Shown here piece by piece: positions 1-6,318 of a stretch of 6,780 bases of DNA. Where the stretch lies: positions 1 to 6,780 of the forward strand of contig CAKQUI010000110.1 of NCBI GenBank assembly GCA_934277495.1. Direction: 5' to 3'. The notes below the pieces were generated by a model. That model had not been told where the DNA came from and did no database searches. It worked only from the letters and a program-made list of their open reading frames with translations. The stretch is from an uncultured Clostridia bacterium (GTDB lineage: Bacteria > Bacillota > Clostridia > Peptostreptococcales > Anaerovoracaceae). The translations under genes and the position numbers were made by a program. Position 1 is the first letter of the stretch, and each line of letters starts with the position of its first letter.

Positions 1-192
1 GCGATCAGGGAAGCCGATGGATATTCAGCCGGATTTGAGCAGGGTGAAGCTGCCGGATTTGAGAAAGGTGAGGCTGCCGGTATCGAAAAAGAAAAGCTGG
101 CGGTTGCTGAAACCCTCAGAAAAAAGGGGTTCAAAACAGACGATATATGTGATATTACTGGTTTGGCCAAAGATGAAATTGAAAAACTATAG
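1..192 (+). CDS. Rpn-family recombination-promoting nuclease / putative transposase, C-terminal tail (5'-truncated by window)
   Basis: Frame 1 is open from the window edge to a TAG at 190-192, giving 63 residues of a protein whose start lies to the left. The tail has a glycine/glutamate repeat (GFEQGEAA then GFEKGEAA then GIEKEK) followed by a helix and a short ending that reads KKGFKTDDICDITGL and closes with KDEIEKL. This layout, a G-x-x-x-G-rich charged stretch followed by 'A..L...G.....I...TGL....I..L', is what I know from the C-terminus of TIGR01784/Rpn (PD-(D/E)XK) proteins. These are DNA endonucleases that in E. coli RpnA promote RecA-independent recombination. The catalytic N-terminal domain is outside the window, so activity cannot be judged. 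The gene converges on the surface-protein operon. Family call fairly sure; an unrelated protein with the same style of tail is the alternative. Confidence 0.72.
   Translation, partial: AIREADGYSAGFEQGEAAGFEKGEAAGIEKEKLAVAETLRKKGFKTDDICDITGLAKDEIEKL
28..87 (+). repeat. Tandem 24-bp coding repeat in the Rpn tail (two full copies and a partial third)
   Basis: Bases 28-51 and 52-75 are 24-bp units matching at 21 of 24 positions, each encoding an A-G-F-E-[QK]-G-E-A octapeptide. A third, diverged unit starts at 76 (AGIEKEK). Because 24 bp is a whole number of codons, gain or loss of a unit would change the length of the helical tail without shifting the frame. Such G-E-rich octapeptide repeats are common in this protein family. 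Confidence 0.75.
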
Positions 193-197
193 GCTGC

Positions 198-266
198 TGT
201 CTGCAAGCCGGGGAAAGTCTCAGGGAATGTCAGGTAAAAGGCGTGCTGGCTGAGTTTCTGCAGACA
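198..266. repeat. Long-range inverted repeat just after the Rpn stop codon
   Basis: TGTCTGCA at 198-205 is the exact reverse complement of TGCAGACA at 259-266. Just inside, AGCC at 206-209 can pair with GGCT at 248-251, leaving a 7-base bulge on the right arm. The structure begins six bases after the Rpn stop codon and could cap the 3' end of that mRNA. There is no T-tract, so it is not a standard terminator. An 8-bp match over this distance could be chance. Confidence 0.3.
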
Positions 267-361
267 CATGGCAGTATCATATCAGCATTGAAGGTTGCCC
301 GAAACCACAGTATCGCACTGCAGCATGCTTGTTCCCTGCAGATCACTTCAGGGCATACTCA

Positions 362-406
362 AACCCCACCGCATCCGGACATACATAGTATCCGAATGTG
401 GTGGGG
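362..406. terminator. Probable bidirectional Rho-independent terminator shared by the convergent genes
   Basis: The left arm at 363-378 (CCCCACCGCATCCGGA) and the right arm at 390-405 (TCCGAATGTGGTGGGG) form a 16-position stem around an 11-base loop, extended by an A-T pair at 362/406. Two positions (370/398 and 374/394) are not Watson-Crick, and each is a G-U wobble in the transcript of one strand. On the + strand the stem is followed by TCTTCTGTCTT, and on the - strand by TTTGAG, so both T-tracts are weak. It is by far the strongest hairpin between the converging genes, about 170 bases after the Rpn stop and about 355 bases after the surface-protein stop. Confidence 0.62.
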
Positions 407-426
407 TCTTCTGTCTTATCCTTCAT

Positions 427-501
427 GCAGCTTATCACACCACAGGATTACAGGGAAGAGTCATTCCTGCGCTGTATCCTAAAGACTGCCTCAGTTCTCT
501 G
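427..501 (+). repeat. Direct repeat copy 1 (~75 bp)
   Basis: It begins GCAGCTTATCACACCACAGG and matches 565-641 at about four of five positions. It differs by a 3-base gap after the CACCACAGG block and a 2-base gap near the TCAGTT block. The second gap breaks the reading frame between copies, which argues for a DNA repeat rather than a coding one. In this copy the hairpin potential is poor, because the right arm (CCTGCGCTGTAT) has drifted from the CCTGTGGTGTAT of copy 2. Confidence 0.7.
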
Positions 502-545
502 GATCTGCCTCCTGAGATCCTGCACGATACCTGCTGCTGCAGGTA
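501..545. repeat. Two adjacent small hairpins between the direct-repeat copies
   Basis: GGATCT at 501-506 pairs with AGATCC at 515-520 around an 8-base loop. TACCTGC at 528-534 pairs perfectly with GCAGGTA at 539-545 around the loop TGCT. Neither is followed by a T-tract on either strand. They sit in the spacer between the two copies of the direct repeat. Both are short enough to be chance singly. Confidence 0.4.
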
Positions 546-564
546 CCTCTGCCTTACCTCGCTC

Positions 565-641
565 GCAGTTTGTCACACCACAGGAACGTCACAGGGGAGA
601 GTCGTCCCTGTGGTGTATCCGAAATATTCTCAGTTCATTGA
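565..641 (+). repeat. Direct repeat copy 2 (~77 bp), with intact palindrome
   Basis: It begins GCAGTTTGTCACACCACAGG and corresponds to 427-501 at an offset of 138 bases. After the 3-base insertion it reads CACAGGGGAGAGTCGTCCCT, then GTGGTGTATCCGAAA, and ends in TCAGTT. This copy retains a perfect 10-bp inverted repeat (see 575-616). A possible third, badly eroded copy may lie near 673-735, but I could not align it well. Confidence 0.7.
575..616. repeat. Perfect 10-bp inverted repeat with a competing inner stem
   Basis: ACACCACAGG at 575-584 is the exact complement of CCTGTGGTGT at 607-616. Inside it, CACAGGG at 590-596 is complementary to CCCTGTG at 606-612. Both left arms compete for the same right arm, so the RNA or single-stranded DNA could adopt either of two hairpins (10 bp with a 22-base loop, or 7 bp with a 9-base loop). 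No T-tract follows, so termination is unlikely. Possible roles are mRNA 3'-end protection or a leftover mobile-element end. Confidence 0.6.
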
Positions 642-642
642 G

Positions 643-667
643 ACCGCAGTATTATGCCCTGTGCGGT
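643..667. repeat. Small inverted repeat ACCGCA/TGCGGT
   Basis: ACCGCA at 643-648 pairs with TGCGGT at 662-667. After one G-G mismatch the pairing continues with AG at 640-641 reading against TC at 669-670. The loop is 13 bases and no T-tract is attached. It lies about 95 bases downstream of the surface-protein stop on the - strand. Confidence 0.35.
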
Positions 668-693
668 GTCTGCTGCTGTATCACTTCACTAAC

Positions 694-710
694 TGTATCA
701 TACAGATACA
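694..710. repeat. Small hairpin TGTATC/GATACA
   Basis: TGTATC at 694-699 pairs with GATACA at 705-710 around a 5-base loop. The same bases also contain a tight palindrome, CTGTAT-C-ATACAG (693-705). It lies about 50 bases past the stop of the giant surface-protein gene. It could be part of the 3' UTR structure of the operon, but there is no T-tract. Confidence 0.4.
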
Positions 711-723
711 TTGTCATATTGTT

Positions 724-759
724 CCTGCAGCCTATCGTACTGCCACTGCTTTATGCAGG
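724..759. repeat. Weak inverted repeat immediately after the surface-protein stop
   Basis: CCTGCA at 724-729 pairs with TGCAGG at 754-759 across a 24-base loop. It starts three bases after the TAG of the giant gene on the - strand. With only six pairs and a long loop it is weak, and it is listed because no better structure closes this gene. Confidence 0.25.
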
Positions 760-761
760 TT

Positions 762-3700
762 CTATTTATCTTTTACTATAACATAGTAAGGTGCATTCTG
801 TACCGTCTTTCCGTCAGCGTCCTTCACTTCGAAAACGAGACGGTATGTTCCCGGTGATGCGGTTCCGCTGAGTCTGAGCTTTCCGGTATCTGTCCTGCTG
901 CGGTCGTATGTTCCGACGCCGTTTTGCAGGTCGAACAAACCGGCTACTGATGAAAGCAGGTCCGTTACTCTCTGACCTCCTGTCAGTCCCGAATACGGAG
1001 TCACTGTCACTGAACCGCCTTCCGGTATATCATTGACTCTGAAAGTCATATCCTGTCCTTTGCTCCATTCTGCTGCAGTCGCTACCCTGTCGCCTGTTAT
1101 CTTCAGCGCAGGTCTCACAGTCCTTGATTTTGTAAGACTGAAGGACTGTGCCGTACCGACTTTATCTCCTGCCATCGGAGCTGATGACACGTCTGAATCC
1201 ACAAGATACAGACTTCCTGTAAAATCATAAGAGGCTGCTGCATCAGGCATCATATCCGATCCCATTGAGAGTGATTTTTCGCCGGATTGTATCGTGCCTA
1301 CCGGTATAATGAAGTTTCCGCTGAGGTTCCTGTCGATCCTGTCACTTCCGACTTTAAGATACGCATCCGCAGGCAGACTGCTCTTCGGCGTCACCACAAT
1401 GGCAAGCGTTTTTCCTTCAATGTAGCTGTCGTTGGTCGAGGTCTGCGTCACGGTATAGCCTGCAGTCGCTTTCATCCCGCTGCTGCTTATGGAAATGGCG
1501 TAAGTCGTTTCTTTCGCCAGACTCACCGGCAGACTTGAAAAGACTTTTTCGGCTTTGTTCTCATCCGTGCCGCAGAAGTCCAGTTTATACGTTCCAACTG
1601 CAGCGTCTGCATTTCCAAAATCAACTACGAACATATATTTAAGAGTTTTTCCCTCTGTTGCTGACGTATCGTATGTATAGCTGTCGCTGCCGCTCATGTG
1701 CCTGAATGATTTCAGATCAACGCTGCCGCTGCTGCCGTCTGCAGTATAATACCAGTAGCTGCCCACGGCGTTGCTGTCTGAGATCTCCATCATCGTCACT
1801 GTCGCACCTTTCGGCAGTTTCACCGCTGCATTACTGCTGTCTTTGAAAGATATATACTGTGCCGAGTAATTGCCCGGTACGAAATTCTTTATGACATACA
1901 GTGCTGTAAAGGCGGAGTTCCTGCTTATCGTACAGCTGCTTTCTACATTCGGAACGATGAAATTCTCTCCCGGCGCCAGCCCTGAATCCTTGGCATCTGC
2001 AGCCGCTACCTTACGCACCAGCTGTATCCTGCAGACTATATCCACATAGTCGTTGCCAAGAGTCACGTCCACATACCTTGGCGTGGTAACATCTGTAAGC
2101 GCCTTGGAGAATGTTACGTTCGCCTGAAGCGTTATACCCTTTCCTGCATCTATATCCCAGCTTTTTTCGGTGCCTGATTCCTGCAGCACTGTTGAGCCTG
2201 AGTCTATATTGTTTATATTGAAAGCAACTCTGAACTGGCTGTTGGCTGCAGATCCGGTCAGCTTGTCAGGTGATGACGTTATAAGCTGCGTACCTGTTGA
2301 TGCTGTCACTTTCTTTATGGAAAGAGTCTGCTTCTTTGCAAAACTCTGTCCCATTGCTTTGGCAACATCGATAGTATTGCTGGCCGCTGCGGTGTCCAGT
2401 ACTGCTTCTATCTGCTGAGACGTCATATCATTTATGTATCTGACTGTAACATCGTTCCTGCCGCTTGGATATGTATTTGTTGTGGAAACATTGTTTCTCG
2501 TATATGTATACCTGCCGAAAGAACGCCACTCTACCTGGCTGCCAGCCATGCTTTTGAAATCCTTCGCTGAATCATCGTACTTCATCGATGCAGTGAAACT
2601 GAAAGTATCACCTATATCGACATAATCCTCTCCAACGGTGGCTATTTTCACAGCAGTGACCTTGGAATAATCCGAAACACTTTCCTCCCAGTTGACGCTG
2701 TCGCCTCGGATGTTCGAGGACGTCAGCCCCGCATCAGTAGTATAGTAGACTTTGAAAGGATTACGTTCCGTGCCTGTAGTCACATGTGTTATATCCAGCT
2801 CATCCTGCAGAAGCAGACCGAATTCGTTTTTCGCTACCAGCGCATCCGCATCTATTGTGGATGATTTCATTACTACAGGGATATAATATTCGAAATCGTC
2901 TGCGACGCCGCCGGCAGAACTTGTGACAGACACCTCGTATTCCACCTGGGTATCCGGATCTGAGATCGTAACAGACGTCCCCTTGCTGCTGCCTTCTGAG
3001 GTCTTCAGTGAAGTCTCCACATCGAGCTTGGCTTCTGCTCTGGCGATGTTCAGCTTGGTGGTTATGCTGCTGTTGTACACGTTCATACCAAGACCTGTGG
3101 TCTCGCCGTTTGACTCAAGATACTTTCCTAAAGAAGACAGTGAAGCACTGGAAAGCTTCGTCAGATCCGATGAATTGTTGTATGTGCTATTCTTCGAGTC
3201 AGCCGCATTCCAGCTTATGGACTGGCCTTTCGCCCTTATAACCACACAGTTCTTGAACTCCCACGCCACGCCCTGCATCTTCTCATCGGTAGCAAGCTGT
3301 ACATCGATGCTCAGTGAAGTATTGTTTGCTGCATTGACATTCGGAGCCTCTATCATCCACCAGCTGCCTGACTTGCCGTCCACTGTACATGAAGCACCGT
3401 CCAGTTTCTGCACCTGTGTCACAGGAACTTTACGGGAATTACCTACGAGAACAGTGACCTGCTCTGTTCCCGGTATACTCACGCCGTCAGGAAGGCATAC
3501 ATAAAAGATGCCGTCACGTAGTACATGGTATCCGTTTACCAGATGGTTTCCGTTGAACTGATATTCTTCCGTCGATACAGATCCTCCAAATTTCAGGTTT
3601 ATACTATTTCCAGCAGTTATGGATGCTGAATCTGCACCACCTATACTTATCCCACCGAGACCATATCCTATATAGTCCTGATCAGAGATCTTGCTCTTTT

Positions 3701-5507
3701 CTGTCGAGAAAAGTTCAGTCTTGCCGTCAGCTGTGATTGCAGATGACCCATCTGCTGACTTTATCGTCATCTTCGCAGCTGCATATTCCCCAATTTTACC
3801 TTCTATATATCCGAAGAACAGCCCTAAGTCTGTTACCCTGTTCCTATACAGGTGTGCTGTTTCTTCATGGTACTTGCGTCCCTTCTGCAGAGATGTACTG
3901 TAGCTGAGACTCTTTATATAATATGTGCTGTCTGCACCACAGTCTTTACGAAGATCAGAAGCATAACAGTAAAACGAATTTGCGTTGCTGTAATGCAAAG
4001 TCCCTGACTTTTCTTCTTTTTTATCATTCATAAGCGTGTAGCTGACATCTGTACCGGAAGAATTGCCGTAGACAGGCAGATTCACCTGGGTGACATAATA
4101 TACAGCATCACAGCCTTCTTCTGTACTGAAGTCGAAGCTGACATCCAGCTTCGGTGAATCCAGCGCTCCGTCGTTATGCACATCGAAAAATCCAAGTGTA
4201 CCTGCGATACCGCTTTCCTTGGTTATACCCTGGTAGATCTCTCTCTTTGCGATCTGGCTCTCAGATGGGGCTTCAGCAGAAGAAACCATGCTCACATCCA
4301 CTTTGTCAGGAATATAGTATGCAAATCTTGACGGCGCGAAGGAAGATCTCAATGTACTGTCTACCCCCGTATAACATTTCTGTTCGGTTATCTCCCAGTT
4401 GCTGCCTTCAACTTTCAGTTTGCCGTCAGGAACATCAATACCCGTGAGCTCATCCGGCCATGAGAACACAGGCGTATAGAAAAGACGAGTGTGAGATCCA
4501 AGATAAATATCCTTGAAAGAATATGTCAGTGTATGAGCATCCGCATCGTATACTACATTTCCGGACATCCTGTAGCCGGTCTGGTTGCCCTGCTTGTTCG
4601 TTGTCAGAACACTATCACTGCTAGAAAAATCCAGATAATGTTTCTGTCCGTCTATAGTTATATACGGACAGTGATATACGACTTTCAGACTCTTGTATAC
4701 CTGATATGCCTGGCCTGCTGTACCACAGGAATATGCGATGGTATCGGACTTGCCCAGAGTGACATCCTGCTCATTTACACCGTTATCCCCGGAATATCCT
4801 TTTGTGGACATCGTGTTTTTCAGACCGCCACCTGACAAACTGCCGGAGGATATCGACACTGAATCAACTCCAAGGCTGCTGATGGAAGTCTTATCATTAC
4901 CAGCTATCGTACCGTCAAGGGATGTAGAGTTGTCCACACTGATCAGTTCTATCTGCAGTGCATCAGATATCGTCTGTGCTCCGCCATTGTATCCAACCAG
5001 CGTCTGATTATAGCTGATACCGATATCCGGGATAGTTATGGTTTCAACAGAGGGATTGAGCTCCATACGTATCTCACCGCTGTACTTGCTGAATCCACTA
5101 AGATCTGCCTGACCTCCACCGCTGGTGTATACCTTCGGCACAGTGTTCTGCACCATATATACTTTTTCCAGGCCGTTTATATCCGAAGCGTCGGGAAGTC
5201 CGTTGAAATACAAAGTGTCCGGCACTTTCATGCTCAGGACATATTTTTTACTGCTGTCAACTGCAACAGATGTGTTCCTGTTTACGACTATCTCGGCAGT
5301 CTTCGATTTACCGCCTGACCAGGATGCAGTAAAAGTGTTGCCTCCATCAGCTTTCAGCTTCGTACCGTCAAAAGACGCCTCCATGCTGAAAGGCTGGCTG
5401 GCAGAGTCGTCTGCCAGAGCCCCCGGGATCGCTATGACTGCAGATATCATACATGCAGCGAAAAGCAGTATGAAAATGCTTTTTTTGTATTTTTTCCAGA
5501 ACTTCAT
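762..5507 (-). CDS. Giant secreted beta-rich surface protein, adhesin-like (about 1581 aa)
   Basis: Residues here count from the first in-frame ATG (5528), 1588 in all. I prefer the ATG at 5507 (residue 8), because GGGGAAG lies four bases before it while 5528 lacks a ribosome site. The protein has a lysine-rich n-region, a hydrophobic core (about 18-35) and an A-L-A/D-D cleavage site near 39. The rest is Ser/Thr/Asp/Gly-rich with alternating beta patterns. Segments resemble large Bacillota surface proteins: a domain around 70-200, DUF11-like stretches around 440-560 and 860-990 (VYYTTDAG, then VNWEE), a SYWYYT-containing module near 1200-1330, and Ig-like modules 1340-1588. DYVDI occurs at 968-972 and 1160-1164. 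There is no LPxTG, C-terminal membrane helix, or wall-binding repeat that I recognise. It is last in the operon. Surface adhesin or fibre component is inference; no enzyme motif was seen. Confidence 0.75.
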   Translation of the reverse strand: MKFWKKYKKSIFILLFAACMISAVIAIPGALADDSASQPFSMEASFDGTKLKADGGNTFTASWSGGKSKTAEIVVNRNTSVAVDSSKKYVLSMKVPDTLYFNGLPDASDINGLEKVYMVQNTVPKVYTSGGGQADLSGFSKYSGEIRMELNPSVETITIPDIGISYNQTLVGYNGGAQTISDALQIELISVDNSTSLDGTIAGNDKTSISSLGVDSVSISSGSLSGGGLKNTMSTKGYSGDNGVNEQDVTLGKSDTIAYSCGTAGQAYQVYKSLKVVYHCPYITIDGQKHYLDFSSSDSVLTTNKQGNQTGYRMSGNVVYDADAHTLTYSFKDIYLGSHTRLFYTPVFSWPDELTGIDVPDGKLKVEGSNWEITEQKCYTGVDSTLRSSFAPSRFAYYIPDKVDVSMVSSAEAPSESQIAKREIYQGITKESGIAGTLGFFDVHNDGALDSPKLDVSFDFSTEEGCDAVYYVTQVNLPVYGNSSGTDVSYTLMNDKKEEKSGTLHYSNANSFYCYASDLRKDCGADSTYYIKSLSYSTSLQKGRKYHEETAHLYRNRVTDLGLFFGYIEGKIGEYAAAKMTIKSADGSSAITADGKTELFSTEKSKISDQDYIGYGLGGISIGGADSASITAGNSINLKFGGSVSTEEYQFNGNHLVNGYHVLRDGIFYVCLPDGVSIPGTEQVTVLVGNSRKVPVTQVQKLDGASCTVDGKSGSWWMIEAPNVNAANNTSLSIDVQLATDEKMQGVAWEFKNCVVIRAKGQSISWNAADSKNSTYNNSSDLTKLSSASLSSLGKYLESNGETTGLGMNVYNSSITTKLNIARAEAKLDVETSLKTSEGSSKGTSVTISDPDTQVEYEVSVTSSAGGVADDFEYYIPVVMKSSTIDADALVAKNEFGLLLQDELDITHVTTGTERNPFKVYYTTDAGLTSSNIRGDSVNWEESVSDYSKVTAVKIATVGEDYVDIGDTFSFTASMKYDDSAKDFKSMAGSQVEWRSFGRYTYTRNNVSTTNTYPSGRNDVTVRYINDMTSQQIEAVLDTAAASNTIDVAKAMGQSFAKKQTLSIKKVTASTGTQLITSSPDKLTGSAANSQFRVAFNINNIDSGSTVLQESGTEKSWDIDAGKGITLQANVTFSKALTDVTTPRYVDVTLGNDYVDIVCRIQLVRKVAAADAKDSGLAPGENFIVPNVESSCTISRNSAFTALYVIKNFVPGNYSAQYISFKDSSNAAVKLPKGATVTMMEISDSNAVGSYWYYTADGSSGSVDLKSFRHMSGSDSYTYDTSATEGKTLKYMFVVDFGNADAAVGTYKLDFCGTDENKAEKVFSSLPVSLAKETTYAISISSSGMKATAGYTVTQTSTNDSYIEGKTLAIVVTPKSSLPADAYLKVGSDRIDRNLSGNFIIPVGTIQSGEKSLSMGSDMMPDAAASYDFTGSLYLVDSDVSSAPMAGDKVGTAQSFSLTKSRTVRPALKITGDRVATAAEWSKGQDMTFRVNDIPEGGSVTVTPYSGLTGGQRVTDLLSSVAGLFDLQNGVGTYDRSRTDTGKLRLSGTASPGTYRLVFEVKDADGKTVQNAPYYVIVKDK
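5412..5507 (-). other. Signal-peptide coding segment of the giant surface protein
   Basis: The first 32 codons from the preferred start encode MKFWKKYKK (strongly basic), a hydrophobic run IFILLFAACMISAVIAI, a helix-breaking PG, and A-L-A followed by acidic DDSAS. This is a classical type I signal peptidase site, with small residues at -3 and -1. There is no lipobox: the only cysteine in the segment (AAC) sits inside the hydrophobic core. Export by Sec and release from the membrane are expected. Confidence 0.8.
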
Positions 5508-5511
5508 TTTG

Positions 5512-5518
5512 CTTCCCC
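5512..5518 (-). promoter_or_regulatory. Ribosome binding site that decides the start of the giant surface protein
   Basis: On the - strand the sequence reads GGGGAAG, CAAA, ATG, placing the purine run four bases before the ATG at 5507. The alternative ATG at 5528 overlaps the previous stop codon (TAATG) and is preceded only by GCAAAGAAA. The site lies inside the 20-base gap after the upstream gene. Coupled initiation at 5528 cannot be excluded and would add only MNDWGSK. Confidence 0.65.
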
Positions 5519-5527
5519 AATCGTTCA

Positions 5528-6307
5528 TTATTTCTTTGCTGCTGTTATACTGTCTGACTTGCTGTAGTCCTTAGTTATATCTTCCTTGAAGAAACGATAT
5601 GTATAAGAACTGTACGCCTTGACAGCAACAGTCGTACTTCCTGCGGTATAACTGCCATTCTGCAGTGTCTTCACCGCAGAAAAAGCTTCCTGTGTGCTGT
5701 CCGGGATAAGACCTTTATCCCAGTCCAGTTTCACATCACCGCTGTAATTTTTTGATGAAACGGTAAGCAGGACATATGCACTGCCGGCACTGTCACTGAT
5801 GCTGTAGTCTATATCACTGCTTTCTGCAGGTATCGTGAAACTGCCTTTGAGAGTCTTTGAAAAAGGCCTGTCTGCAGTAGCTGTAAGCTCGTATGTGCCT
5901 GCTGTCAGGCCGTCTGCAGTTACAGAAGATGTACTTCCGCTATCATCGGTCCTGACTATACTTCCTGTCTTTGTCTGCAGAACACCGTCCGAACCCTGTT
6001 TTTTCACAGTGAAGGTGTATGATATATCCGCACCGGACCATCTGAGAGAGTCCTCATAGTTGCGAAGCTCCACTGTGATACTGTCTGTACCGGAGCGCAG
6101 TGTATAGCTGCTGCCCTTTTCACTAAGAAGATCACTGGTGAAATACATCTCATTTGAAGCTACAGACGTCGAGCTTGTTTTCTGAGCTATATATTTTGCA
6201 AAAACAACTGCCGCTGCTGCGATAAGCACTATCACTGCTATCGTCAGCACCGGATGCTTTTTTATGATCTGTATCCTGCCTGTACTGTCGTCTCTTTGAA
6301 ACATCAT
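5528..6307 (-). CDS. Single-pass membrane or SipW-type exported protein with YFTSDLL motif (259 aa)
   Basis: A short basic N-terminus (RIQIIKK) precedes one hydrophobic segment at about residues 18-40. The motif A-K-Y-I-A-Q at 37-42 and then TSSTS follow, and the remaining 215 residues are extracellular-type, beta-rich and Ser/Thr/Asp-rich. YFTSDLL at 55-61 followed by a threonine/serine-rich strand and L-R-N-Y-E-D-S-L-R-W at 81-90 resembles a family of unnamed proteins I associate with SipW/TasA-type operons of gut Bacillota. The N-terminal helix may be a cleavable SipW-type signal (V-F-A before K-Y-I-A) or a retained anchor. The ATG at 6307 is chosen because AGGAG lies six bases upstream; a second ATG follows directly. 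It lies nine bases after the small TasA-like gene and 20 before the giant gene, so co-transcription is likely. Exact role unknown; a fibre subunit or membrane anchor for its neighbours is inferred. Confidence 0.68.
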   Translation of the reverse strand: MMFQRDDSTGRIQIIKKHPVLTIAVIVLIAAAAVVFAKYIAQKTSSTSVASNEMYFTSDLLSEKGSSYTLRSGTDSITVELRNYEDSLRWSGADISYTFTVKKQGSDGVLQTKTGSIVRTDDSGSTSSVTADGLTAGTYELTATADRPFSKTLKGSFTIPAESSDIDYSISDSAGSAYVLLTVSSKNYSGDVKLDWDKGLIPDSTQEAFSAVKTLQNGSYTAGSTTVAVKAYSSYTYRFFKEDITKDYSKSDSITAAKK

Positions 6308-6313
6308 GCCGCT

Positions 6314-6318
6314 CTCCT
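6314..6318 (-). promoter_or_regulatory. Shine-Dalgarno site of the 259-aa gene, overlapping the previous stop codon
   Basis: The - strand reads TTAGGAGAGCGGCATGATG. AGGAG lies six bases before the first ATG (6307), and its first two bases are part of the TAG that ends the upstream gene. This tight arrangement favours translational coupling between the two genes and supports the start at 6307 over the adjacent ATG at 6304. Confidence 0.75.

Larger units (their letters stand above)
193..761. other. 570-bp convergent intergenic region with hairpins and a direct repeat, no credible gene
   Basis: This stretch lies between the stop of the Rpn gene and the stop of the giant surface-protein gene. 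I see no ORF with a good ribosome site or a recognisable product. It holds a long hairpin (362-406), two copies of a ~75-bp direct repeat (427-501 and 565-641), and further short inverted repeats. CTGCAG occurs five times. It may be 3' UTR for both transcripts, a decayed element, or both. Confidence 0.7.

Noticed and set aside
17..253. 78-codon + strand ORF at the left edge
   Set aside because: It is a frame shadow of the Rpn tail; frame 1 gives the recognisable protein ending and its stop at 190-192.
427..641. CRISPR array
   Set aside because: There are only two diverged copies of about 75 bp, the units are too long, and there is no series of regular spacers or adjacent cas gene.
673..735. 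Possible third copy of the direct repeat
   Set aside because: Only scattered words (GCTGTATCAC, GTTCCTGCAG) match, with no consistent alignment to copies 1 and 2. Too weak to call.
295..786. 163-codon + strand ORF covering the direct repeats, with similar peptides from each copy (HTTG..QGRV.P..YPK)
   Set aside because: It runs through the terminator-like hairpin and the stop of the giant gene, has no ribosome site, and is very rich in Cys/His/Leu. A 2-base gap between the repeat copies also breaks the codon match. The peptide similarity follows from the DNA repeat.
1803..1817. LPKGA, considered as a sortase-like motif in the giant protein
   Set aside because: It lies near residue 1240, far from the C-terminus, and has no hydrophobic tail or basic end after it.
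2923..3504. 193-codon ORF antisense to the giant surface gene
   Set aside because: It lies wholly inside the long, compositionally consistent - strand gene and has no ribosome site or recognisable domain. Antisense shadows are expected in a gene of this length.
5125..5574. 149-codon + strand ORF with apparent membrane segments at its end
   Set aside because: The hydrophobic run is the reverse complement of the lysine/hydrophobic signal-peptide codons of the giant gene, so it is a shadow.
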